A stretch of 64,000 bases of DNA. Source: Streptococcus oralis. Its GTDB lineage: Bacteria > Bacillota > Bacilli > Lactobacillales > Streptococcaceae. The stretch's first letter is position 1. The number at the start of each line of letters is the position of its first letter. Location of the stretch: positions 646,001-710,000 of the forward strand of contig NZ_CP094226.1 of assembly GCF_022749195.1 (NCBI RefSeq), in the 5' to 3' direction. Positions 1 through 10,024 of this stretch are shown one piece after another. The notes under the pieces are model-generated. The model had not been told where the DNA came from. It ran no database searches and saw nothing but the letters and a program-made list of their open reading frames with translations. The translations under genes and the position numbers were made by a program.

Positions 1-3000
1 ATTGTAGATACAGCCGGTATTCCAAAAAATGACTTTTATCTCTACCAAAGCCAATGGGTTTCTGCCAAGAAGAAACCAATGGTGCACCTCCTTCCTCACT
101 GGAACTGGGAAAATAGAGAATTGGCATCGAAAGTTGAAGATTCAGACGGAAAAATTCCAGTTCGTGCATACTCAAACGCTGCAAGCGTAGAATTGTTCTT
201 GAACGGTCAATCTCTCGGAGTTAAGAAGTTTAACAAAAAACAAACCAGTGATGGCCGCACTTACCAAGAAGGTGCCAATGCTAAGGAACTCTATCTTGAG
301 TGGAAGGTTGCTTACCAACCAGGTACTTTGGAAGCTGTAGCTCGCGATGAAGCTGGAAAAGAAATTGCACGTGATAAGATCACGACTGCAGGCCAACCTG
401 CAGGAGTTCGCCTCGTCAAGGAAGAACACGCAATCGCAGCAGATGGAAAAGACTTGACCTACATCTACTACGAAATCGTAGACAGTGAAGGAAATGTGGT
501 ACCAACTGCCAATAATTTGGTTCGCTTCCAATTACATGGCCAAGGTCAACTGGTCGGTGTAGATAATGGGGAACAAGCCAGCCGTGAACGTTATAAGGCA
601 CAAGCAGATGGTTCTTGGATTCGCAGAGCCTTTAACGGTAAAGGGGTTGCCATTGTTAAATCAACTGAGCAAGCAGGTAAATTCACTCTAACTGCCCATT
701 CAGATCTCTTGAAATCTGGTCAAGTAACGGTCTTTACTGGTAAAAAAGAAGACCAAGAAAAGACCGTTCTCGGGACAGAAGTACCAAAAGTACGTACTGT
801 TATTGAGAAAGAGCCAAAAATGCCGAAGACAGTCGGTTTTATCTACAGTGATGGCAGTCGTGAAAAACGTCCAGTAACTTGGTCTTCAGTTGATGTGAGC
901 CAAGCAGGAGTTGTGACTGTTAAAGGTATGGCAGATGGACGCGAAGTTGAGGCCCGTGTCGAAATTCTAGCAATCGCAAATGAGCTTCCAACTGTTAAGC
1001 GTGTTGCTCCAGGAACAGACTTGAGCGCTGTTGACAAATACGTTTCTATTGCTGTTACGGATGGAAGCGTACAAGAATACGAAGTTGATAAGTGGGAGAT
1101 TGCGGAAGCAGATAAAGCTAAACTGTCAGTTGCAGGATCACGTATTCAAATGACTGGTCAACTGGGTGGTGAGACTATTCACGCTACCCTTGTGGTAGAA
1201 GAAGGTAATCCTGCGGCTCCTGCAGTACCAACTGTAACGGTTGGTGGCGAATCTGTCACTGGTCTTACTACTCAAAATCCAATGCAATATCGAACTCTTG
1301 CTTACGGTGCATCCTTGCCAGAAGTTGTAGCAAGTGCTGAAAATGCGGATGTTACTGTAGTCCAAGCAAGTGCAGCAAACGGCATGCGTGCAAGCATCTA
1401 TGTTCAACCAAAAGATGGTGGCCCTCTTCAAACCTATGCAATTCAATTCCTTGAAGAAGCGCCAAAAATTGACCATTTGAGCCTACAAGTGGAGAAAGCT
1501 GACGGTCTTAAAGAAGATCAAACAGTGAAATTGTCTGTCCTTGCCCACTATCAAGACGGAACACAAGCAGTTTTACCAGCAGATAAAGTAACCTTCTCTA
1601 CAAGTGGTGAAGGGGAAGTCGCAGTTCGTAAGGGAATGCTTGAATTGCATAAGCCAGGAACAGTCACTCTCAAGGCAGAATATGAGGGGGCTACAGGTCA
1701 AGTTGATCTCACTATCCAGGCCAATACTGAGAAAAAAGTAGCCCAATCTATCCGTCCAGTAAACGTAGTAACAGACTTGCATCAAGAACCAAGCCTTCCA
1801 GCAACAGTAACTGTTGAGTATGACAAAGGTTTCCCTAAAACTCATAAAGTCATTTGGCAAGCTATTCCAAAAGAAAAACTAGACCACTATCAAACCTTTG
1901 AAGTTCTAGGTAAAGTTGAAGGTCTTGACCTTGAAGCGCGTGCTAAAGTCTCTGTAGAAGGTGTCGTTTCAGTCGAAGAAGTCAGAGTGACGACCCCAAT
2001 CGCAGAAGCGCCTCAATTACCAGAAAGCGTTCGTACCTACGATTCAAATGGTCACGTTTCATCAGCTAAGGTTACTTGGGATAAGATTCGTCCAGAGCAA
2101 TACGCCAAGGAAGGTGTCTTTACAGTTAATGGTCGCCTAGAAGGTACGCAATTAACAACTAAACTTCATGTTCGCGTATCTGCTCAAACTGAGAAGGGAG
2201 CAAACATTTCTGACCAATGGACAGGTTCAGAATTGCCACTGGCCTTTGCTTCAGACTCAAATCCAACTGATCCTGTTTCAAACGTCAACGATAAATTGAT
2301 TTCCTTTAATGACCGCCCAGCTAACCGTTGGACAAACTGGAACCGTACTAATCCAGAAGCTTCAGTTGGTGTCCTATTCGGAGATTCAGGTATTTTGAGC
2401 AAACGTTCAGTTGATAATCTAAGTGTCGGATTCCACGAAGACCATGGAGTTGGTGTACCGAAGTCTTATGTGATTGAATATTATGTCGGTAAGACCGTTC
2501 CAACAGCCCCTAAAAACCCTAGCTTTGTAGGTGAGGAAAACCATGCCTTTAATGATCCTGCAAACTGGAAAGAGGTAAGCAATCTCAAAGCACCAGCTCA
2601 ATTAAAAGCTGGAGAAATGAATCATTTCAGCTTTGATAAAGTTGAGACCTATGCGGTTCGCATTCGTATGGTTCGACTTGATAGCAAGAAAGGAACGTCT
2701 ATCACAGAAGTACAAATTTTTGCGAAACAAGTCGCAGCAGCCAAACAAGGACAAACAAGAATCCAAGTTGACGGTAAAGACTTAGCAAACTTCAATCCTG
2801 ATTTGACAGACTACTATCTTGAGTCTGTAGATGGAAAAGTTCCTGCAGTAACAGCAAGTGTTAGCAACAATGGTCTTGCGACAGTTGTTCCAAGCGTTCG
2901 TGAAGGTGAGCCAGTCCGTGTCATCGCTAAAGCTGAAAATGGCGACATCTTAGGAGAATACCGTCTACATTTCACTAAGGACAAAGACTTACTTTCTCGT

Positions 3001-5037
3001 AAACCTCTTGCTGCGGTCAAACAAGCTCGCTTGCTGCAAGTAGGGCAACCACTTGAATTGCCAACGAAGGTTCCTGTTTACTTCACAGGTAAAGACGGTT
3101 ACGAAACAAAAGATTTGGCAGTAGAATGGGATGAAGTTCCAGCAGAAAATCTGACAAAAGCAGGTCAATTTACCGTTCGAGGGCATGTCCTAGGTAGTGA
3201 TCTTGTTGCTGAGTTCACTGTACGAGTGACAGACAAACTTGGTGAGGCACTCTCAGACAACCCTGACTATGATGAAAATAGCAACCAAGCCTTTGCCTCA
3301 GCAACTAATGATATTGACGACAGTTCTCATGACCGTGTTGACTATATCAATGATAGAGATCATTCTGAAAATCGTCGTTGGACAAACTGGTCTCCAACAC
3401 CATCTTCTAATCCAGAAGTATCAGCGGGTGTGATCTTCCGTGAAAATGGTAAGATTGTAGAACGGACTGTTGCTCAAGCCAAACTTCACTTCTTTGCAGA
3501 TAGTGGTACGGATGCACCATCTAAACTCGTTTTAGAACGCTATGTCGGTCCAGAGTTTGAAGTGCCAACCTACTATTCAAACTACCAAGCCTACGACGCA
3601 GACCATCCATTCAACAATCCAGAAAATTGGGAAGCTGTCCCTTATCGTGCGGATAAAGACATTGAAGCCGGTGATGAAATTAACGTTACCTTTAAAGCTG
3701 TCAAAGCCAAAGCCATGAGATGGCGTATGGAGCGCAAAGCGGATAAGAAGGGTGTTGCGATAATTGAAATGACCTTCCTTGCTCCAAGCGAATTGCCTCA
3801 AGAAAGCACTCAATCGAAGATTCTTGTAGATGGAAAAGAACTTCCTGATTTCGCTGAAAACCGTCAAGACTATCAAGTAACTTATAGCGGACAACGTCCA
3901 AAAGTCTCAGTCGAAGAAAGTAATCAAGTAGCTTCAACTGTAGTAGATAGTGGCGATGATAGCCTTCCAGTACTTGTTCGCCTCGTTTCAGAAAGTGGAA
4001 AACAAGTCAAGGAATACCGTATTCAGTTGACTAAGGAAAAACCAGTTTCTGAGAAGACTGTTGCTGCTGTACAAGAGGATCTTCCAAAACTCGAATTTGT
4101 TGAAAAAGATTTGGCCTATAAGACAGTTGAGAAAAAGGATTCAACACTGTATCTAGGTGAAACTCGTGTAGAACAAGAAGGAAAAGTTGGTAAGGAACGG
4201 ATCTTCACAGCGATTAATCCTAGTGGAAGTAATGAAGAAAAACTTCGCGAAGTGGTAGAGGCTCCGACAGACCGCATCGTCTTGGTCGGAACAAAACCAG
4301 GAACCTCTCTTCCAGAAGACGAAGTGAAGAACCTAGTCCTCGACAGACCCGAACTTATAGTCGAAGAAGAAACCATTGACTTCAAGGTTCAGGAGCGTAA
4401 GTCTGATAAGTTGTACCTAGGAGAAACTCGTGTCCTACAAGAAGGTCAAAAAGGTATTCGTCTTCACTTGATTGAAGTAGAAAATGGAAAACGTCAGCTT
4501 AAAGAAACTTACGATAAAGTCGCTGTTCAAGATCGTATAGTAGAAGTTGGTACTAAACCAGGAACTTCTCTTCCAGAAGACGAAGTTAAGAACCTAGTCC
4601 TTAACAGACCAGAACTTGTAATCGAAGAAGAAACAATTGATTTCAAGGTTCAGGAACAAAAGAATGATAAGCTTCCAGCGGGTCAAACTCGTGTTCTCCA
4701 AGAAGGTCAAAAAGGTATCCGTGTTCACTTAATCGAAGTTGAAAATGGTAAGCGAACTGAAAAAGAAAGCTATGATAAAGTTATAGCTCAGGATCGCATC
4801 GTAGAAGTCGGTACAGCTGGTGAAACGACCAAACCAGTACCTCAAGAAGCAACAAAACCACAAGTATCAGAAAAAGCAGATACAAAAGAAATTGCTTCAA
4901 GTAAAGCTAATCAAGCTCAAAAAGAGCAGTTACCAAATACAGGAAGTGCAGAAAGTCAAGCAGCCCTAGCAGCAGGCCTAGCTCTTCTTGGTTTGAGTGC
5001 AGGTCTAGTGGCCACTAAAGGAAAAAAAGAAGACTAG
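1..5037 (+). CDS. bgaA: Cell-wall-anchored beta-galactosidase, BgaA type (5' end outside window)
   Basis: This is the C-terminal ~1678 residues of a large surface exo-beta-galactosidase. The frame is open from base 1, so the GH2 catalytic part lies upstream. The visible part begins in a DUF4982-type beta-sandwich, followed by Ig-like (Big) domains. Two related modules follow, at about nt 2203-2745 and 3250-3795. Both contain an RWTNW motif and look like the CBM71 galactose/LacNAc-binding modules of pneumococcal BgaA. Three G5-like repeats follow, then a sortase signal (LPNTG), a hydrophobic stretch and a KGKKED tail. In the pneumococcus BgaA trims terminal galactose from host glycans and acts as an adhesin. 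The exact domain count is my reading. The family assignment is firm. Confidence 0.9.
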   Translation: MVDTAGIPKNDFYLYQSQWVSAKKKPMVHLLPHWNWENRELASKVEDSDGKIPVRAYSNAASVELFLNGQSLGVKKFNKKQTSDGRTYQEGANAKELYLEWKVAYQPGTLEAVARDEAGKEIARDKITTAGQPAGVRLVKEEHAIAADGKDLTYIYYEIVDSEGNVVPTANNLVRFQLHGQGQLVGVDNGEQASRERYKAQADGSWIRRAFNGKGVAIVKSTEQAGKFTLTAHSDLLKSGQVTVFTGKKEDQEKTVLGTEVPKVRTVIEKEPKMPKTVGFIYSDGSREKRPVTWSSVDVSQAGVVTVKGMADGREVEARVEILAIANELPTVKRVAPGTDLSAVDKYVSIAVTDGSVQEYEVDKWEIAEADKAKLSVAGSRIQMTGQLGGETIHATLVVEEGNPAAPAVPTVTVGGESVTGLTTQNPMQYRTLAYGASLPEVVASAENADVTVVQASAANGMRASIYVQPKDGGPLQTYAIQFLEEAPKIDHLSLQVEKADGLKEDQTVKLSVLAHYQDGTQAVLPADKVTFSTSGEGEVAVRKGMLELHKPGTVTLKAEYEGATGQVDLTIQANTEKKVAQSIRPVNVVTDLHQEPSLPATVTVEYDKGFPKTHKVIWQAIPKEKLDHYQTFEVLGKVEGLDLEARAKVSVEGVVSVEEVRVTTPIAEAPQLPESVRTYDSNGHVSSAKVTWDKIRPEQYAKEGVFTVNGRLEGTQLTTKLHVRVSAQTEKGANISDQWTGSELPLAFASDSNPTDPVSNVNDKLISFNDRPANRWTNWNRTNPEASVGVLFGDSGILSKRSVDNLSVGFHEDHGVGVPKSYVIEYYVGKTVPTAPKNPSFVGEENHAFNDPANWKEVSNLKAPAQLKAGEMNHFSFDKVETYAVRIRMVRLDSKKGTSITEVQIFAKQVAAAKQGQTRIQVDGKDLANFNPDLTDYYLESVDGKVPAVTASVSNNGLATVVPSVREGEPVRVIAKAENGDILGEYRLHFTKDKDLLSRKPLAAVKQARLLQVGQPLELPTKVPVYFTGKDGYETKDLAVEWDEVPAENLTKAGQFTVRGHVLGSDLVAEFTVRVTDKLGEALSDNPDYDENSNQAFASATNDIDDSSHDRVDYINDRDHSENRRWTNWSPTPSSNPEVSAGVIFRENGKIVERTVAQAKLHFFADSGTDAPSKLVLERYVGPEFEVPTYYSNYQAYDADHPFNNPENWEAVPYRADKDIEAGDEINVTFKAVKAKAMRWRMERKADKKGVAIIEMTFLAPSELPQESTQSKILVDGKELPDFAENRQDYQVTYSGQRPKVSVEESNQVASTVVDSGDDSLPVLVRLVSESGKQVKEYRIQLTKEKPVSEKTVAAVQEDLPKLEFVEKDLAYKTVEKKDSTLYLGETRVEQEGKVGKERIFTAINPSGSNEEKLREVVEAPTDRIVLVGTKPGTSLPEDEVKNLVLDRPELIVEEETIDFKVQERKSDKLYLGETRVLQEGQKGIRLHLIEVENGKRQLKETYDKVAVQDRIVEVGTKPGTSLPEDEVKNLVLNRPELVIEEETIDFKVQEQKNDKLPAGQTRVLQEGQKGIRVHLIEVENGKRTEKESYDKVIAQDRIVEVGTAGETTKPVPQEATKPQVSEKADTKEIASSKANQAQKEQLPNTGSAESQAALAAGLALLGLSAGLVATKGKKED
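4108..4824 (+). repeat. Three tandem G5-like domains in the BgaA stalk
   Basis: Three in-frame units share a core of the type GETRVLQEG-KG and end in DRIVEVGT. They start near nt 4108, 4369 and 4633. The second and third are nearly identical in protein sequence, with the linker TKPGTSLPEDEVKNLVL repeated. The first is more diverged. G5 domains are common in the stalks of Gram-positive surface proteins. Confidence 0.8.
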
Positions 5038-5070
5038 AATGAATAAGTATTTCTTCTAAATGTATCTCAG

Positions 5071-5096
5071 AAAGACCAGGGAAACCTGGTCTTTTT
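5071..5096 (+). terminator. Rho-independent terminator of bgaA
   Basis: A 10-bp perfect stem (AAAGACCAGG / CCTGGTCTTT) with a GAAA loop is followed by a short T run, about 35 bp after the bgaA stop. Confidence 0.9.
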
Positions 5097-5630
5097 GTAT
5101 TCAATTCAAGACAAATAAAAATTCCAAATTTATATTAATTTCAGAAAGAATGTTGGGTATTATACAATTTTATTTGATTAACAATTATATAAAGTAGTCG
5201 GAATAAAAATTAAGATAATTCAAACTTATAAATAAATGTAATATTTTAATATGTTGCTTTTTAAGTGCTTCTTATAAATTGAAGCTAGTTTTATAGGCAT
5301 TCTGTCACTTGAGAGAAAGCTTTAAGTTGATAAAATAAAAATATAAGTTAAAATTTTACACAGTGTCAATATTTTGTAAAGAGTAATAACCTTATATTAT
5401 TACAAAAAAAGTTAATTTTGTTTTATAATAAAATTAAAGGAGGTTTCTATATTAAAAACAGAACCAATATGATAAATAATTGCAATTGCATACTGTAAGA
5501 ACGTCTGTAAATGTGATGTAGTTTCATCAATGCGCCTCATCCATTTTAATGAATTTGAAAGGAGATGTTGTTGAGTTTTGACAATCATAGTTGGTCGTTT
5601 TATGTTTTCGGTTATTTAGAAAGGAAGAAA
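5097..5630 (+). other. AT-rich intergenic leader before the CnaB adhesin, with three SD-like motifs
   Basis: This is 534 bp of very AT-rich sequence with no convincing gene. A TATAAT at 5424-5429 could be the -10 of the downstream gene. Three Shine-Dalgarno-like motifs follow: AAAGGAGG near 5437, with no ATG/GTG/TTG at normal spacing; AAAGGAG at 5558-5564, directly touching an ATG; and AAGGAAG at about 5621-5627, well placed before the ATG at 5631. No other feature was recognised. Confidence 0.5.
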
Positions 5631-8600
5631 ATGAAGAACAAGAAATTTTGGTTATCCATCCTAACTTCTCTGGCATGTGTTCTAGGGATAATCCTTGCTC
5701 CCAATTCAGCAGAAGCGAAGGAGTTAAAGAATGTTATCAGTAATATCGGAATTTGGGAAGTTGATAATGGTAAATTTATAAGTCCGGATGAAAATGGAAT
5801 TTATAACCTTTCTCCAGAGCACCATGACTACTCAAACTATAAGTTCTCAGTGGATTATGATTTGAGTGCCTACGATGGCAAATTGGAGGACGGTGATACC
5901 TTTACATTTACAGTCCCAAGTCCGTTAACCGTGAGAAATGAGAGTTTTGACTTGAAAGACAAAGAAACAGATCTCGTTATCGGGGAAACTCAAATTGTAT
6001 CAAATGGGGATAATAATGGTGGTAAGGTAACTATTACATTAAAGAATCTGAAAGCTTACCTTGAGAAAAAAGGTGGCTATCAAGTACAAAATGTCAAAGG
6101 GACATTCTTTGTTGGTTTTAGTTCTAAAAATGAACTAAGCAATGAGACGCTTCGATTTGATAAAACGGAAACCATAAATGAAATTACACACCAGATTAAG
6201 GTAAAAAGAGGCGAAGCATCTGATTATTCTGAAGGTATTGGACGTGCGAATTTCAGTAAGTATCATGGTTTGATTTATAAAGAGGATTGGACATCTAGTG
6301 CTCTAAATAAGAGTGGACAATATTTACACAGTTGGTATGTTCGAGCTAATCCGAAACAAGCTGCCTATAACAAAATTGAAATTCATGACTGGGTTGATCC
6401 TAATGCCTCACCGATGCAGATGATTCCAGAAACATTTAAAGTTACGGCAGGTTGGTACGATAAATCTTATTACTTTAAAGATGAGGTGGTCTTAGAAGCT
6501 GGTAAAGATTACCAAGTTAGTTGGAATGAGTCATATACCGATTTTACTTTAACAATTAACAATGCTTCTTCAATTGTTGCTAAGAACGGGAAACCTGCAG
6601 CATTTCGAATTAATTATAAAACAAGTGCTCCAGCTGATGGAACAAAAGTTCAGAATAATGCTGAAATGAAGGGTGATGACCAGATTCTTACATATGACGA
6701 CTATAGTAATAAGACAGTCGTTAAGCAAATCGGAAACTCAGTAGTTGCTTCAGGCGGTACAATTCAGTTAGAAACTGGTTACCGTATCATTCTTTACAAG
6801 GTCGATGAGCTGACTCATGACCGTCTAAAAGGAGCAAAATTCAAGATTACTCCTCCGGCAGGAGCTACGGCTAAAGAGGAAATTGTAACGACAAATGATG
6901 ACGGAATTGCTGAATCATCTATTTACTCAGAAAGTGATATCAAGAAAGGGAACTTTACAGTAACTGAGGTTCAGGCTCCTGAGGGATATGAGTTAAATCC
7001 TACTCCATTTGAGATGACTGTTGGACAAGACGGAGCTATCAAAACAGTTACAAATAAACGTAGCAAAGCTAAAGTTAAGATTAAAGCTAATAAAAAACTT
7101 ACAGGACGTGAGTTAAAGGCTGAAGAGTTTGAATTCACTTTAACAGACCAAGATGGTAAGGTGAAAGAAACTGTGAAGAATGACAAAGACGGAAACATTG
7201 CTTTCTCAGAATTGGAATTCGACAAAGCAGGAACTTATACCTTTAAAATTGCTGAAAAAGCTGGCAGTGATACAAGCATCAAGTACGATACTAAAACTGT
7301 TACGGCTACAGTTACTGTAGCGGACAAGGGTAAAGGCGCACTTGAAGCAACTGTTTCTTACGATGATGAAAAATCATTCGAGAACACTTACACTCCAGCA
7401 AAAACGGAAGTTTCTGTTAAGAAAGTATGGAAGGACGAGAACAACCAAGATGGCAAACGCCCATCTTCTGTCACAGTTAAATTGCTTGCAGATGGTCAAG
7501 ATACTGGTAAAACACTTGAATTGACTGAAGCAAATGGTTGGGCTGGAAGCTTCAAAGACCTTGATGCTGATAAAGGTGGAACACCTATACAGTACACGGT
7601 AGCAGAAGTAACTGTTCCTGGTTACACTTCTGAAGTTACTGGTGATGCTGCATCAGGATTCACTATCACAAATAGCTATTTACCAGAAACAGTTGTTGTA
7701 AAAGCAACTAAGAACTGGGATGACGCGAACAACCAAGACGGCAAACGTCCAACCAAGATTACAATCAATCTTTTAGCAGACGGTCAGCAAGTTGATTCGA
7801 AAGAAGTTCAAGCAGCCGCAGACGGAACTTGGACTGTCGAATTCACGAAATTAGCAAAATATAAAGCTGGTAAAGAAATCAAATACACTGTAACAGAAGA
7901 AGCCGTAGCAGAATACGAAGCGACTATTACAGACTTTACCATCACAAACAAATATGCTCCTAAAGAAATTGACTACAAGGTAACAAAAGTATGGAACGAT
8001 GCGAACAACCAAGATGGTAAACGTCCTGAGTCCGTAACGATTCAACTTTATAAAAAAGTAGGAAATGCAGATCCAGTAGCCGTTGAAGGTAAGCAATTGA
8101 CCTTAACAGCTAAGGAGAAGACTGATGATAACACTTGGGTAGCATCCTTCACCAATCTTCCACAATACGAAGTTGGAAAAGAAATCACCTATTCTATCAA
8201 GGAAGTGGATGTACCAGCTGGTTACGAAGCCTCTGTGACTGGTCAAGTAGTGACAAACAATTACACACCAGAAACAGTAATTCTTTCAGGAGCTAAGGTT
8301 TGGGATGATAACAACAACCAAGACGGCAAACGTGCAGATAAAGTGAAAGTTCAAATTCTTAACGGCGACAAGGTTGTTCAAGAAATTGAAGTTTCAGAAA
8401 AAACTGGTTGGAAGTTCGAATCTAAAAAACTTCCTAAGTATGAGAATGGTAAGGAAATCAAGTACACTGTCAAAGAAACTGCTATGACAGAATACAAAGC
8501 AACCATCACTACAGACAAGGATGGTAAGTACACCATTACTAACGAACATACTCCAGAGAAAACATCTGTAAAAGGTCATAAAATCTGGAAAGATGAAGAT

Positions 8601-8993
8601 AACAAAGATGGCATCCGTCCAGCATCTATCACCGTAAAACTTCTTGCAGATGGTAAGGAAACTGGTCAGACAGCTACAGTGTCAGAAACAAGTGGCTGGA
8701 CTTATGAGTTTACAGGTCTTGATCGTTATCAAGAAGGTAAGGAGATTGCCTACACTGTTGAAGAAGTGAATGTTCCAGATGGTTATACTGCTTCGGTAGA
8801 AGGTTACAACATTACAAATACGCACACTCCTGAAAAACCAACACCTGGCAAACCAAATGAACCAGGTAAGCCTAAAAAAGGTGGGGAATTGCCTAATACA
8901 GGAAGCGAGTCTAACCAAGTGGCTCTAGTAGCTGGAATCGCCCTACTTGGATTGGGAACAGGATTCTTGGCAAGACGCAAAAAAGAAGATTAA
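5631..8993 (+). CDS. LPXTG-anchored CnaB-domain adhesin
   Basis: A 1120-residue wall-anchored protein. A signal peptide (MKNKKFWLS... ending NSAEA) is followed by a ~390-residue N-terminal region resembling the ligand-binding beta-sandwich domains of collagen/fibrinogen-type adhesins. Next come a SpaA/prealbumin-like domain (KVDELTHDRLKGAKFKI) and a streptococcal pilin isopeptide-linkage type domain starting at SKAKVKIKA. Five CnaB repeats of about 90-100 residues follow, each opening with a W-D-N-QDGKRP type motif, then a proline-rich spacer, LPNTG, a membrane stretch and RRKKED. CnaB domains usually carry internal Lys-Asn isopeptide bonds. No pilus sortase is adjacent, so it is probably a monomeric adhesin anchored by housekeeping sortase A. 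The start at 5631 is chosen for its RBS. An in-frame ATG at 5565 touches its SD and is unlikely. The ligand is unknown. Confidence 0.85.
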   Translation: MKNKKFWLSILTSLACVLGIILAPNSAEAKELKNVISNIGIWEVDNGKFISPDENGIYNLSPEHHDYSNYKFSVDYDLSAYDGKLEDGDTFTFTVPSPLTVRNESFDLKDKETDLVIGETQIVSNGDNNGGKVTITLKNLKAYLEKKGGYQVQNVKGTFFVGFSSKNELSNETLRFDKTETINEITHQIKVKRGEASDYSEGIGRANFSKYHGLIYKEDWTSSALNKSGQYLHSWYVRANPKQAAYNKIEIHDWVDPNASPMQMIPETFKVTAGWYDKSYYFKDEVVLEAGKDYQVSWNESYTDFTLTINNASSIVAKNGKPAAFRINYKTSAPADGTKVQNNAEMKGDDQILTYDDYSNKTVVKQIGNSVVASGGTIQLETGYRIILYKVDELTHDRLKGAKFKITPPAGATAKEEIVTTNDDGIAESSIYSESDIKKGNFTVTEVQAPEGYELNPTPFEMTVGQDGAIKTVTNKRSKAKVKIKANKKLTGRELKAEEFEFTLTDQDGKVKETVKNDKDGNIAFSELEFDKAGTYTFKIAEKAGSDTSIKYDTKTVTATVTVADKGKGALEATVSYDDEKSFENTYTPAKTEVSVKKVWKDENNQDGKRPSSVTVKLLADGQDTGKTLELTEANGWAGSFKDLDADKGGTPIQYTVAEVTVPGYTSEVTGDAASGFTITNSYLPETVVVKATKNWDDANNQDGKRPTKITINLLADGQQVDSKEVQAAADGTWTVEFTKLAKYKAGKEIKYTVTEEAVAEYEATITDFTITNKYAPKEIDYKVTKVWNDANNQDGKRPESVTIQLYKKVGNADPVAVEGKQLTLTAKEKTDDNTWVASFTNLPQYEVGKEITYSIKEVDVPAGYEASVTGQVVTNNYTPETVILSGAKVWDDNNNQDGKRADKVKVQILNGDKVVQEIEVSEKTGWKFESKKLPKYENGKEIKYTVKETAMTEYKATITTDKDGKYTITNEHTPEKTSVKGHKIWKDEDNKDGIRPASITVKLLADGKETGQTATVSETSGWTYEFTGLDRYQEGKEIAYTVEEVNVPDGYTASVEGYNITNTHTPEKPTPGKPNEPGKPKKGGELPNTGSESNQVALVAGIALLGLGTGFLARRKKED
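7387..8838 (+). repeat. Five tandem CnaB-domain repeats
   Basis: Five in-frame units start near nt 7390, 7687, 7966, 8269 and 8563. Each opens with a V-K-WKD-NNQDGKRP-like segment and ends in a TITN-TPE-like segment. They are homologous but diverged at DNA level, except for the conserved opening segment. Confidence 0.8.
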
Positions 8994-9045
8994 GTTTTTT
9001 AAACGGTATCTTTCACGAAATTTTGCAACACAGTTTAAAAGTAGA

Positions 9046-9080
9046 AACAAGTGTCAATGGAAATTGGCACTTGTTTTTTT
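9046..9080 (+). terminator. Terminator of the CnaB adhesin gene
   Basis: A stem of about 12 bp (ACAAGTGTCAAT / ATTGGCACTTGT, one G-T pair) with a short GGAA loop is followed by seven Ts. Confidence 0.9.
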
Positions 9081-9141
9081 GTAACTGACCCTGGTTCTAC
9101 TACCGGATACAAGTGGATAGTTGCCACTTATTGAAAAGCTA

Positions 9142-9169
9142 TTGTTTTCGCTACGAAATCCTCTATAAT
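9142..9169 (+). promoter_or_regulatory. Promoter of the methyltransferase gene
   Basis: A -35 TTGTTT at 9142-9147, a 16-bp spacer and a -10 TATAAT at 9164-9169 lie about 30 bp before the chosen start. A good RBS, AAAAGGAG, sits between them. Confidence 0.65.
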
Positions 9170-9199
9170 AGGTGACAAATAAAAAAGGAGATGTTGCAT

Positions 9200-9940
9200 A
9201 TGATTGAAACAAGATTACAAGATAAATTGAAGTCAGGTTTGGAGGTGGAAAATTTTCAAAAAGATGGGGCTATCTATCTGTCTCTTAATCCAGATTATTT
9301 ATCTGGAGATAATGCTAAATACATGACCATGTACAACCGTATGGCTCGCTGGTATGATATGAGTGAGAAATGGATAGGACCACTTCTCCACGGCAAGGCA
9401 ATTGATAAGTTGAGAAAGGATCTGATGGAGGAAATAGAATGGAAGGATAATTTATCTGTTCTTTATGTCTCTATCGGGACTGGCCAAGACCTCCGTTATA
9501 TTCCTGAGACAATTGACCTGAAAAGTTTAGACTTTGTAGGGGTAGATATTTCTATCAGTATGCTAAAAAAATGCCAGAAATCTTGTGCTAAAAAGACCAA
9601 TCTGCAACTTTTCCATGCTTGCGCGGAGGATCTACCCTTTGCGGATAATAGTTTTGACATTGTCTACCATATTGGCGGAATCAATTTTTTCAATGATAAG
9701 GCCAAGGCTATGCAGGAAATGCTACGAGTAGCGAAGCCAAGAACCAAGCTTTTAATCGCAGATGAGACGGCTGACTATGTGGATCAGCAATATAAGAAAA
9801 ATCATTTTAGTAAGGATTATTTTAAAGACGCTACTGTTGATTTGAGTGAAATTGAGAATGCTGTTCCAAGTGAAGTTAAGGAAAAGGAAATGAAACTTCT
9901 TTGGGATGAAAAATTCTACGCCTTAACATTTAGGAAATAA
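9200..9940 (+). CDS. Class I SAM-dependent methyltransferase (UbiE-like)
   Basis: A 246-residue soluble methyltransferase. Motif I is VLYVSIGTGQDLRYI, the motif II acid is FVGVDIS, the motif III region is ACAEDLPFADNSFDIVYHIGG, and post-III is MLRVAKPRTKLLIADE. This is the Methyltransf_11/UbiE layout. The start at 9200 was chosen over the ATG at 9191 because GGAG ends at 9190, giving a 9-nt spacer; the earlier ATG touches the SD. The gene is monocistronic, with its own promoter and terminator. The substrate cannot be told from sequence; a small molecule or lipid is more likely than RNA. Confidence 0.8.
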   Translation: MIETRLQDKLKSGLEVENFQKDGAIYLSLNPDYLSGDNAKYMTMYNRMARWYDMSEKWIGPLLHGKAIDKLRKDLMEEIEWKDNLSVLYVSIGTGQDLRYIPETIDLKSLDFVGVDISISMLKKCQKSCAKKTNLQLFHACAEDLPFADNSFDIVYHIGGINFFNDKAKAMQEMLRVAKPRTKLLIADETADYVDQQYKKNHFSKDYFKDATVDLSEIENAVPSEVKEKEMKLLWDEKFYALTFRK

Positions 9941-9983
9941 GAAAAAGTATCTTGGTAGAGCTTAGAAAGTAAGTATGAAGATA

Positions 9984-10024
9984 AAAACATTCCCTTAGAC
10001 AGCTGTCTGGGGGAATGTTTTTTA
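9984..10024. terminator. Bidirectional terminator between methyltransferase and DUF3397 genes
   Basis: Long inverted repeat with arms AAAACATTCCC / GGGAATGTTTT and an inner ACAGCTGT palindrome. It has T runs on both sides, so it can serve the convergent genes. It overlaps the last bases of the minus-strand gene. Confidence 0.85.

Noticed and set aside
5565..5630. Upstream in-frame ATG for the CnaB adhesin
   Set aside because: The ATG touches its SD, and the 22-residue extension precedes a normal signal peptide that has its own RBS.
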